A stretch of DNA of 8,475 nt from Bacteroidota bacterium (lineage in GTDB: Bacteria > Bacteroidota > Bacteroidia > Flavobacteriales_F > PHOS-HE28): positions 1-8,475 of the forward strand of contig JAEZCB010000097.1 in the NCBI GenBank assembly GCA_023412755.1, in the 5' to 3' direction. The notes under the pieces are model-generated. The model did not search any database, was not told the DNA's origin, and saw only the letters and a program-made list of their open reading frames with translations. The translations under genes were made by a program, and so were the position numbers. Each line of letters opens with the position of its first letter. Within the stretch, counting starts at the first letter, position 1. This document shows positions 1-6,381 of this stretch, piece after piece.

Positions 1-168
1 TTCAGCGTGATGGACATGGTGGGCAGGCAGGTGGCCAGCGGTTGGATGCCTGTGAATGGGCTTCTTCAATTCAATGTGAGTGACCTCGAGGCTGGCACCT
101 ACATGTTCCAGGCCGCCCGGGACGGAAAAGCATTGGCTCCAGCTTCCCGGTTCACTGTGGTGAAGTAA
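1..168 (+). CDS. 3' end of a T9SS-secreted protein (type A C-terminal sorting domain)
   Basis: The reading frame is open from the first base to a TAA at 166-168 and gives the last 55 residues of a protein whose start lies outside the window. The segment has the pattern of the Por secretion-system type A sorting domain: a D-x-x-G-R-x-V turn (residues 5-11), a hydrophobic strand, the S-D-L-x-A-G-x-Y-x-F core (residues 27-36), a basic/small stretch, and a final strand ending F-T-V-V-K. In this family the domain directs export across the outer membrane by the type IX system and is removed on the cell surface. The cargo domain, and so the function, cannot be seen. The strong terminator just downstream closes this transcription unit. 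Confidence 0.85.
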   Translation, partial: FSVMDMVGRQVASGWMPVNGLLQFNVSDLEAGTYMFQAARDGKALAPASRFTVVK

Positions 169-189
169 GACTTGTATGGATCTTACAGG

Positions 190-218
190 AAAGAGCGGGC
201 ATCCACCCGCTCTTTTTT
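190..218 (+). terminator. Intrinsic terminator after the T9SS-secreted protein gene
   Basis: A perfect 10-bp stem, AAAGAGCGGG (190-199) with CCCGCTCTTT (206-215), encloses a 6-base loop and runs into an uninterrupted T tract (213-218). It starts 21 bp after the stop codon. This is a textbook Rho-independent terminator and the only convincing one in the window. It separates the upstream secreted-protein gene from the outer-membrane protein gene, which therefore needs its own promoter in 219-308. I see only a partial match to a Bacteroidota -7 box there (TTTATTTG at 285-292) and no properly spaced -33 TTG. Confidence 0.92.
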
Positions 219-308
219 ATTGAGGCCCATTCTTGATGATACCGTTCAACAACACTGACCCTGTCCGGATAGCATTGAAATTCGTTTATTTGTTCAAACT
301 ATCACGCC

Positions 309-1433
309 ATGCTCCACAGTGTCAAAGTCTTTATCCTCTCGTGCCTGGCCCTGAATTGGATGTCTTCATATGGGCAAGGTTGCGTCGCGATCCGCAGCTT
401 CTCCAGTTGCAGTCCGAACGCCTTCACGAATTCAAATATCATATCGCGTGGCTGGCAGCTTGGAATAGGCTACAGGTATTTTGAGTCATTCCGGCACTTT
501 AAGGGCACTCATGAAGAGACCGACCGGCAGGTCCTGGGTAATGAAGTGATAAATTGGACCACCCAGATGAATCTCGGGTTGACCTATAATTTCGATCGCA
601 GGGAAGGGATCTCGGTGGTCATACCCTGGTCCTACAACACGCGTTCTTCCGAATACGAACACCGTTTTGAAGCTAGCCCTACGATCCGCAGCCGGCATAG
701 CATGCGTTCCTCTGGCATCGGCGATCTGCGTATCACTTATAATCGTTGGATATGGCATCCGGACAGTGTGGAAAGTGGAAATCTGCTGATCATCGCCGGG
801 ATCAAATTACCCACCGGCGATTTCGATCACCTTGCCTACTGGTATAACGTGGGACCTGATGGGCGTGGCGAATACCGGCCTGTGGATCAGAGCATACAAC
901 TGGGGGATGGCGGAGCTGGTCTCTCGTTGGAGTTCCAAGGCTTCAAACGTCTACACCGGCGTGTATATGGCTACATCAATGCATTCTATCTCTCCAACCC
1001 AATGGGAGTGAACGGGACCCGAACATTCCGTGAAACCATAAGCCCGGTCCTGGCCAATGAAAACATAATGAGTGTACCAGATCAATACATGATGCGCGCT
1101 GGTATAGGGGCCGTAATGGATCGCGAACATGGTCTTAACCTACTTGCGGGCGGTCGCGTGGAAGGGATCCCCGTGGAAGACATCATTGGTCCCAGTGATG
1201 GGTTCCGCAGACCTGGATATGTGATCAGTTTCGAACCGGGCCTTAATTGGATGAAAGGAAGGCATGACCTCTTTTTGAGCGTCCCCCTTGCGATGGTCCG
1301 AAACCGCACCCAGAGTGTCACGGACAAGGAAATGTCCGCAAGACTCAATACCCCGCGGCATGGCGATGCCGCCTTCGCGGATCATACCATCAACCTGGCC
1401 TATACGGTACATCTTGGTGATTTGAAACGGTGA
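309..1433 (+). CDS. Outer-membrane beta-barrel protein (transporter/porin-like), function unknown
   Basis: This 374-residue protein begins with a signal peptide (hydrophobic core at about residues 7-20, probable cut after Gln23). The mature protein is rich in alternating aromatic and polar strands separated by charged turns, as in an outer-membrane barrel. I recognise it as a conserved Bacteroidota family, often labelled 'transporter', from several motifs: G-C-V-A-I-R at the mature N-terminus, an Y-R-Y-F-x-S-F-R-H-F block near residues 56-65, S-G-I-G-D-L-R-I (about 135-142), G-I-K-L-P-T-G-D (about 164-171), and a Y-N-V-G-P-D-G block followed by V-D-Q-S-I-Q-x-G-D-G-G. The only two cysteines after the signal peptide are Cys25 and Cys34, which could form a disulfide. 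No lipobox precedes Cys25, so a lipoprotein is unlikely. No substrate can be inferred. The gene stands alone between a terminator and a 148-bp gap. Confidence 0.75.
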   Translation: MLHSVKVFILSCLALNWMSSYGQGCVAIRSFSSCSPNAFTNSNIISRGWQLGIGYRYFESFRHFKGTHEETDRQVLGNEVINWTTQMNLGLTYNFDRREGISVVIPWSYNTRSSEYEHRFEASPTIRSRHSMRSSGIGDLRITYNRWIWHPDSVESGNLLIIAGIKLPTGDFDHLAYWYNVGPDGRGEYRPVDQSIQLGDGGAGLSLEFQGFKRLHRRVYGYINAFYLSNPMGVNGTRTFRETISPVLANENIMSVPDQYMMRAGIGAVMDREHGLNLLAGGRVEGIPVEDIIGPSDGFRRPGYVISFEPGLNWMKGRHDLFLSVPLAMVRNRTQSVTDKEMSARLNTPRHGDAAFADHTINLAYTVHLGDLKR

Positions 1434-1581
1434 TCATGGGCATGGTCTTTCAGCAGCATATTTAGCTACGCACTGCTTCGGAGGGATCCAAGATCGTGAC
1501 CAACGGTTGATGTTGCCCACGACCCTGCCCGCTCCGCAACGGCCACTTCCCTACCTTCGGCACCCGCCTAGCTGAAGAAAT
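1434..1581. other. Intergenic gap before the S9 peptidase gene
   Basis: This 148-bp gap has no supported gene and no clear terminator. TAGCTACG at 1463-1470 is a weak match to the TAnnTTnG element seen before three other genes here, and would leave a leader of about 105 bases. An in-frame TGA at 1573-1575 rules out an earlier start for the peptidase gene. The AG-rich GAAGAAA just before the ATG may help initiation. Confidence 0.5.
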
Positions 1582-3783
1582 ATGGTACTGAAACATTGCC
1601 TGGCCAGTGGTCTGGCCATTCTTTCGTTCACTCTTCTTGCCCAGAAGGAACTCTCCAACCAGATCATCTGGTATAGCCCCGTATTCAGTGCTGAATACGT
1701 AGGTGGGCTGGCTAGCATGAACGATGGTGAACACTACACCATTCTGGAGACCGGGGGCGATGTTCCAGTGGTGGACCAATACGCGTACCGTACCGGTGCG
1801 AAGGTGCGGACCCTGGTGCGGGGCAACGAATTGATCCCGCAAGGTGCCACCACACCGATATCCATCGATGGGTACAGCTTCAGCAGTGATGAGCGCATGA
1901 TGCTCTTCGAGACCGAAGTGGAACCGATCTACCGCCACAGCTACTATGCCCAACATTACGTTTGGGACAGGAACGCACAGAACCTCCGCCCCCTCAGCGA
2001 TCCCCAAGGACCCAAACAACGGCTGGCCACCTTTAGCCCGGATGGGTCCAAAGTGGCCTTTGTTCGGGAGAATGATCTGTACGTCGTGGATCTGCGCAAC
2101 ATGGCGGATTCGCGGATTACCACCGATGGGGAATGGAACAAGGTGATCAATGGCGCAACGGATTGGGTGTATGAGGAGGAATTCAAACTGGTGCGCGCCT
2201 TCGAGTGGAACAGCAGTGGAACGAAACTGCTGTACATGCGAAGCGATGAGAGCGGGGTGAAGGAGTTCGACCTCACCTTTTATCAGGGCCATCTCTACCC
2301 CGAAGAATACCGTTTCAAATACCCCAAGGCCGGCGAGGAGAACAGCACCGTATCCCTGCATGTGTTCGACTTGGCCTCTGGCAACACCACGAACATTCCA
2401 TTGGGTGCCGAGGGCGAAGTATATATCCCAAGACTGGGCTGGACTGCCAACGACCAGGTGCTATGGTACATGCGCATGAACCGTTTGCAGAACGAAAAGG
2501 TGATCTCCACCGTGGATCTTGCGCAACGCAGTGTGACACCGATACCTGATGAGGTATACACCGAAAAGAGCCGTACATACATTGAAGTAACGGACGATCT
2601 TCACTTCCTCAAGGACGGAAGTGGCTTTGTGCTGAGCAGTGACAAGAGCGGCTGGAACCACATATTGCACGTGCCTTTCGGCGGCACCGCCAAAGCCCTG
2701 ACCAATGGAAACTGGGATGTTGTGGAAGTGAAGGGGATCGATGAGCGCAACAAGCGCGTTGTATTCACCGCATCGCGGAACGCTCCGGAGGAGCAGGAAG
2801 TTTGGGCCGTGCCCCTAAGCGGTAAGCCCCCCATGCAACTATCACCCAAGGGAGGCCATAACGATGCTGAGTTCAGCACCGGTTTCCGCTACTTCATAAA
2901 CAACCGCAGCACATTGAACACGCCACCGGTGATCACCCTGCATGACAGGAATGGCAAACAGGTGAAGCTCTTGAAGGACAATGCACGGTTGAAGAATGCC
3001 ATGCAGGAGTACGGTGTGCTGCCCAGGGAATTCTTTCAGTTCAAGACCAATGAAGGGGTGGAACTGCGTGGCTGGATGATGCGTCCGCCCAACTTCCGGG
3101 AAGACCAGCGCTACCCCGTGCTCATGACCCAATACAGCGGCCCAAACAGCAACGAAGTGCAGGACCAGTTCCATGGGCGCACACAGATCTGGCATAGCAT
3201 GATGGCATCCAAGGGCTATCTGGTGGTATGCGTGGATGGCCGTGGCACAGGCCGCCGTGGCACTGAATTCCGCCGTATCACCTATGGGCAATTGGGCAGG
3301 TATGAAACGGAGGATCAGATAAGCGCCGCACGATGGCTGGCACAACAACCTTATGTGGATGCCAGCCGCATCGGCATACACGGCTGGAGCTATGGTGGCT
3401 ACATGGCCGCGCTGTGCATCACCAAGGGGGCGGATGTCTTCAAAGCGGCCATCGCTGTGGCCCCTGTGACCAACTGGCGCTTCTACGATACCATCTACAC
3501 CGAGCGGTACATGGGTCTACCGCAGGACAATCCTCAGGGATACGATGACAACAGCCCCATCAACCATGTGGACAAGCTGAGGGGCAACTTCCTGCTGGTA
3601 CATGGCCTTGGGGATGACAACGTGCACTTCCAGAACTCGGCCGAAATGGTCCTGGCCCTGGTCCATGCGAACAAGAAGTTCGACCAGTTCATGTACCCGG
3701 ACAAGAACCACGGGATCTACGGCGGCACCACGCGCATGCATCTTTTCCAGATGGTGACCGAGTGGCTGGAGCGGAATCTGTGA
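1582..3783 (+). CDS. Dipeptidyl-peptidase IV-type serine peptidase (family S9B), exported
   Basis: This 733-residue secreted prolyl peptidase should remove X-Pro dipeptides from peptide N-termini in the periplasm or at the cell surface. A signal peptide (hydrophobic to about residue 20, cut near Leu-Ala-Gln21) is followed by the eight-bladed propeller domain (roughly 80-450) and the alpha/beta-hydrolase domain (roughly 490-733). The propeller carries D-W-V-Y-E-E-E-F at 194-201, whose Glu199/Glu200 match the substrate-amine-binding Glu205/Glu206 of human DPP4. The hydrolase domain has nucleophile Ser603 in G-W-S-Y-G-G, Asp678 in G-D-D-N-V-H, His710 in K-N-H-G-I, and Tyr518 in Q-Y-S-G-P at the oxyanion-hole position. 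All catalytic parts are present and the length is normal. Prolyl tripeptidyl peptidase is a close relative, so di- versus tripeptide release is not certain. The peptide transporter follows 173 bp downstream, consistent with a shared role in peptide feeding. Confidence 0.93.
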   Translation: MVLKHCLASGLAILSFTLLAQKELSNQIIWYSPVFSAEYVGGLASMNDGEHYTILETGGDVPVVDQYAYRTGAKVRTLVRGNELIPQGATTPISIDGYSFSSDERMMLFETEVEPIYRHSYYAQHYVWDRNAQNLRPLSDPQGPKQRLATFSPDGSKVAFVRENDLYVVDLRNMADSRITTDGEWNKVINGATDWVYEEEFKLVRAFEWNSSGTKLLYMRSDESGVKEFDLTFYQGHLYPEEYRFKYPKAGEENSTVSLHVFDLASGNTTNIPLGAEGEVYIPRLGWTANDQVLWYMRMNRLQNEKVISTVDLAQRSVTPIPDEVYTEKSRTYIEVTDDLHFLKDGSGFVLSSDKSGWNHILHVPFGGTAKALTNGNWDVVEVKGIDERNKRVVFTASRNAPEEQEVWAVPLSGKPPMQLSPKGGHNDAEFSTGFRYFINNRSTLNTPPVITLHDRNGKQVKLLKDNARLKNAMQEYGVLPREFFQFKTNEGVELRGWMMRPPNFREDQRYPVLMTQYSGPNSNEVQDQFHGRTQIWHSMMASKGYLVVCVDGRGTGRRGTEFRRITYGQLGRYETEDQISAARWLAQQPYVDASRIGIHGWSYGGYMAALCITKGADVFKAAIAVAPVTNWRFYDTIYTERYMGLPQDNPQGYDDNSPINHVDKLRGNFLLVHGLGDDNVHFQNSAEMVLALVHANKKFDQFMYPDKNHGIYGGTTRMHLFQMVTEWLERNL

Positions 3784-3840
3784 TATCGTTCGTCCACGTT
3801 GATAAGCCACGGGCAACTTGTGGTGCTGTGATCAAAGCAG

Positions 3841-3882
3841 CAACTAACAACAGGCAACTGACAATCAGCAGGCGGCAGTTTC
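3841..3882 (+). repeat. Intergenic array of six CA-starting 7-bp units
   Basis: In the gap between the peptidase and transporter genes, six consecutive 7-base units each begin with CA, at 3841, 3848, 3855, 3862, 3869 and 3876. The first three are CAACTAA, CAACAGG and CAACTGA; the later ones are more diverged. Two of them, or near copies, recur in the gap after citrate synthase. After a 4-base break, CCAATGATCAA at 3887-3897 matches 6119-6129 exactly. This resembles the degenerate heptameric repeats found in non-coding DNA of some bacteria; no function is evident. Confidence 0.65.
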
Positions 3883-3902
3883 CCAACCAATGATCAACCC
3901 GC

Positions 3903-3910
3903 TATATTCG
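3903..3910 (+). promoter_or_regulatory. Candidate -7 promoter element for the peptide transporter
   Basis: TATATTCG fits the Bacteroidota -7 consensus TAnnTTTG at five of six fixed bases and is followed by GCGCC. The same pattern, TAnnTTnG then a CG-rich run, precedes citrate synthase and the pRiA4b-like gene. It lies 46 bases before the ATG. The upstream box is poor: a TTTC at 3879-3882 is at about the right distance, but there is no TTTG. This would give the transporter and thioredoxin-like gene their own promoter. Confidence 0.35.
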
Positions 3911-3956
3911 GCGCCGATCGTCCGCGAAAGGACGGCCACCAAACCCTGGACCATAA

Positions 3957-5468
3957 ATGAGTTCGACCATCGACACGATGACGATACCGGTGGAGCAACC
4001 GCCATCAGGTGGACATCCCAAAGGGCTGTACGTGCTCTTCATGGCGGAAATGTGGGAGCGCTTCTGCTACTACGGCATGCGAGCGTTGCTCACCCTATAC
4101 CTGATAAAAAGCCTTCTGAAGGGAGACAACCAGGCGTTCGCTATATACGGAGCCTATACCGCCCTCGTGTATGCCGCCCCCGTATTGGGTGGCCGTATAG
4201 CCGACAAGATCCTGGGGTACCGTTTGGCGGTGATCATCGGTGGCATACTCATGGCCATCGGCGAATTCATGATCCTCGGCGGTACGGAACATTGGCTGTA
4301 CATCGGCATGGGCACCATTATCGTTGGCAATGGTTACTTCAAGGCGAACATCTCCAGCATAGTCGGTAAGCTTTATGCCGATGGTGATCCCCGCCGGGAC
4401 TCGGGCTTCACCATTTTCTACATCGGCATCAACATAGGTGCCCTGCTCGCCACCACCGTGTGTGCGGAGGTGGGCGAGAAATACGGCTACCACTACGGTT
4501 TCGCACTGGCCGGCTTCGGGATGCTCCTGGGGATCCTCTTCTTCATCCTCGGCCAGAATACGTTCCGTAGTGTAACGGAACCGCCCGATCCAAAGAAGCT
4601 ACATGGATCATACCTGGGGCCGCTGAGTCTATTCCATACCACTATCCTTGGATCGCTGTTGGTGATCCCGGTGTTGTACTTCCTCATTCTCTACAACGAA
4701 GTGGTCGGCTACCTGCTTCTAGCGGTGGCGCTCTACGTTATCTTCAGTCTTTTGTCTCGCGGGATCAAGGAAGGCAATGTGCTTCGCGACCGGATGATCG
4801 TGTTCATCATCCTCATGTTCTTCAACATCGTTTTCTGGGCCTGTTTCGAGCAGGCGGGCACCTCGCTCACACTCTTCGCCGATCGAAATGTGGATAGGAA
4901 TGTGTTCGGTTGGGAAATGGGCGCAGCCACCACGCAGTTCTTCAACCCTTTCTTCATCATCGTGATGGGATCGGTGTTCAGCATGCTTTGGGTGTACCTG
5001 AATCGCATTGGTAGGAATCCGAACATCCCGATGAAGTTCGGCATCGGGATAATCCTGCTTGGCCTGGGTTACCTGGTGGTGAAGATCGCACCTGCGGATG
5101 CGAGCTACCTTGTGCCTCTATGGACGTTGATCCTGCTTTACTTCCTCCATACGGTCGGCGAGCTTTTCATTTCACCGATAGGCCTTTCCATGGTGACCAA
5201 ATTGGTACCGAAGGATATGACGGGGACGGCCATGGGTGCCTGGTTCCTGAGTTTCGCAGGTTCCAATTACGTCGCGGCCCTAATAGCCCAGCTGACCGGG
5301 GCCAGTGGCGAGGGCGAAGTGGCTGAACCGGAGGTATTGGACAATGCCGCAACGCTGGCCATATACACCGATGTATACACCACCATGGGCCTTGTGACCG
5401 TAGGTATCGGCATCTTCCTGCTGCTGATCTCCGGACCATTGAACCGCATGATGCACGGTGTACGCTGA
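3957..5468 (+). CDS. POT/PTR2-family proton-dependent di/tripeptide transporter (MFS)
   Basis: This 503-residue inner-membrane carrier imports di- and tripeptides with protons. The family-defining E-x-x-E-R-F-x-Y-Y motif is at residues 31-39 in the first membrane helix (Glu31, Glu34, Arg35). The conserved helix-4 lysine is Lys129 in G-Y-F-K-A-N. The second signature, F-Y-I-G-I-N-I-G-A-L-L, is at 154-164. F-E-Q is at 297-299, and the helix-10 glutamate is Glu402 in G-E-L-F-I-S-P. By eye there are about 14 hydrophobic segments, the usual number for bacterial POT carriers. I chose the ATG at 3957; Met8 is an alternative, and either leaves a short polar N-terminus before helix 1. The position between an exported dipeptidyl peptidase and an exported thioredoxin-like protein supports a role in using peptides as nutrients. 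The exact substrate range cannot be read from sequence. Confidence 0.94.
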   Translation: MSSTIDTMTIPVEQPPSGGHPKGLYVLFMAEMWERFCYYGMRALLTLYLIKSLLKGDNQAFAIYGAYTALVYAAPVLGGRIADKILGYRLAVIIGGILMAIGEFMILGGTEHWLYIGMGTIIVGNGYFKANISSIVGKLYADGDPRRDSGFTIFYIGINIGALLATTVCAEVGEKYGYHYGFALAGFGMLLGILFFILGQNTFRSVTEPPDPKKLHGSYLGPLSLFHTTILGSLLVIPVLYFLILYNEVVGYLLLAVALYVIFSLLSRGIKEGNVLRDRMIVFIILMFFNIVFWACFEQAGTSLTLFADRNVDRNVFGWEMGAATTQFFNPFFIIVMGSVFSMLWVYLNRIGRNPNIPMKFGIGIILLGLGYLVVKIAPADASYLVPLWTLILLYFLHTVGELFISPIGLSMVTKLVPKDMTGTAMGAWFLSFAGSNYVAALIAQLTGASGEGEVAEPEVLDNAATLAIYTDVYTTMGLVTVGIGIFLLLISGPLNRMMHGVR

Positions 5469-5513
5469 TCCCGGCATGAAACTTGATCTCGCTGCACGCC
5501 AGACCACCCGATC

Positions 5514-6092
5514 ATGATGCGCACGTGCCTATTCCTGCTCCTTGCGGTACTTCTACCCTACTCGCTTGCCGCACAGACCACCGCCAGAACGGCGCCAAAC
5601 AAGTCGGCCATTAAATGGCTGAGCATTGAAGAGGCTCAAGCGCAAGCCAAAAAGAATCCCAAGCCGCTCATGGTGGATGTGTACACCAACTGGTGCGGCC
5701 CCTGCAAGATGCTGGATGCACGCACCTTCAGCGATCCTCGGCTGGCGGAGTTCGTGAACAAGAACTTCTACCCTGTGAAGTTCAATGCCGAAAGCGGAGA
5801 CCCTGTTACCTGGAAAGGCCAGAAGCTGGAGAACCCCGATTATGATCCGGCACGTGCCTCAGGCCGCAACGGAACCCACCACCTTACCTACCAGATAGCC
5901 AATGTGAATGGCCGCATAGCCTACCCCACCATTGTTTATCTGGATAGCGATCTGAACGTGCTTGCTCCGGTGCAAGGGTATATGACGCCTGAGCAGATCG
6001 AACCGATCTTGACCTACTTCGGCGAAGGCCACTACAAGGATCAGGATTACCAGACCTTCATGGGTGGCTTCTCGGGCAAGTGGGGACAGTAA
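5514..6092 (+). CDS. Exported thioredoxin-fold protein with WCGPC active site
   Basis: This 192-residue protein has an N-terminal signal peptide (hydrophobic leucine-rich core at about 6-18, probable cut after Ala-Ala-Gln21) and a thioredoxin fold. The redox motif W-C-G-P-C is at 60-64 (Cys61, Cys64) and the cis-proline is Pro138 in Y-P-T. The two are 74 residues apart rather than the 40-45 usual in classical thioredoxin. The extra residues form a polar insert at about 94-128 that includes a W-K-G-Q motif; I recall a similar insert in Bacteroidota homologues. It should reduce or isomerise disulfides in the periplasm; the partner is unknown. The only other cysteine, Cys5, is in the signal peptide. 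Two adjacent ATG codons (5514 and 5517) are equally possible starts. The gene begins 45 bp after the transporter stop with no terminator between, so the two are probably co-transcribed. Confidence 0.87.
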   Translation: MMRTCLFLLLAVLLPYSLAAQTTARTAPNKSAIKWLSIEEAQAQAKKNPKPLMVDVYTNWCGPCKMLDARTFSDPRLAEFVNKNFYPVKFNAESGDPVTWKGQKLENPDYDPARASGRNGTHHLTYQIANVNGRIAYPTIVYLDSDLNVLAPVQGYMTPEQIEPILTYFGEGHYKDQDYQTFMGGFSGKWGQ

Positions 6093-6107
6093 GGAGCTGA
6101 TGAATAT

Positions 6108-6139
6108 CCATTGATCATCCAATGATCAATGGTCAATGA
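6108..6139 (+). repeat. Perfect 11-bp hairpin overlapping a YCAATGR heptad array
   Basis: CCATTGATCAT (6108-6118) and ATGATCAATGG (6122-6132) are perfect inverse complements around a 3-base loop. The right arm lies within three tandem 7-base units, CCAATGA (6119), TCAATGG (6126) and TCAATGA (6133). CCAATGATCA occurs again at 3887-3896 and, inverted, at 6172-6181. There is no T tract on either side, so a classical intrinsic terminator is not supported, although the hairpin starts 15 bp after the thioredoxin-like gene and could still protect or end the transcript. A separate perfect palindrome, CTGGATCCAG, is at 6160-6169. Confidence 0.65.
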
Positions 6140-6203
6140 AACCAGCAAGGTCCGGGTGACTGGATCCAGCCTGATCATTGGACATCGGCCATCTTGCATG
6201 CCT

Positions 6204-6320
6204 GCTCCGAAATAGCGTAAGTGGCCGTAGCGGATACCCCGCAAGCGGAGCGCGGAGTAGCAGCGCAGGACACGCCCTGACCATTCCCGCCCAAAGCCTC
6301 GGCACAACGTCCGCAGGACG
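6204..6320. repeat. GC-rich hairpin-prone block, possible dispersed intergenic repeat
   Basis: This part of the 289-bp gap before citrate synthase is more GC-rich than its surroundings and full of short inverted repeats: GCTCCG (6204-6209) with CGGAGC (6246-6251), GCGG (6230-6233) with CCGC (6239-6242), CAGG (6266-6269) with CCTG (6276-6279), and CGTCC (6308-6312) with GGACG (6316-6320). The last is nested inside GCACA (6302-6306) with TGTGC (6329-6333). On the minus strand it reads GGGCG followed some 40 bases later by TATCCGCT, a combination I recall from intergenic elements of other Bacteroidota. An open minus-strand frame exists but looks like translated repeat. Dispersal is not proven within this window, as only one copy is present. 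Confidence 0.45.
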
Positions 6321-6333
6321 ATCGCTTCTGTGC

Positions 6334-6341
6334 TAACTTAG
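6334..6341 (+). promoter_or_regulatory. Candidate -7 promoter element for citrate synthase
   Basis: TAACTTAG matches TAnnTTTG at five of six fixed bases and is followed by CCGCC, like the elements at 3903 and 7840. It lies 40 bases before the ATG, giving a leader of roughly 30 bases. No TTTG is found at the -33 position. The small hairpin at 6302-6333 abuts it on the upstream side. Confidence 0.35.
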
Positions 6342-6381
6342 CCGCCGTTCCTAACATCATCCCTTTATTCCAGGCCTGGCA

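Noticed and set aside
233..484. 83-residue plus-strand frame overlapping the outer-membrane protein start
   Set aside because: Out of frame with a gene that has a convincing signal peptide and family motifs; no domain seen.
1462..2361. 299-residue open frame on the minus strand
   Set aside because: It lies antisense to the S9 peptidase gene, whose protein has a full set of catalytic motifs. The translated minus-strand product shows no recognisable domain, and long antisense frames are common in GC-rich genes.
3805..3827. Possible terminator hairpin after the S9 peptidase gene
   Set aside because: Pairing is short and bulged (CCAC with GTGG) and no T tract follows.
3841..3882. CRISPR array interpretation of the intergenic repeats
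   Set aside because: Units are 7 bp, contiguous and without spacers, and no cas genes are present.
3890..4369. 159-residue plus-strand frame overlapping the transporter start
   Set aside because: It overlaps the POT coding region in another frame and is rich in Arg/His/Gly with no domain.
6047..6307. 86-residue minus-strand frame over the gap before gltA
   Set aside because: The product is Arg/Tyr/Leu-rich and reads as translated repeat DNA; it also overlaps the end of the thioredoxin-like gene.
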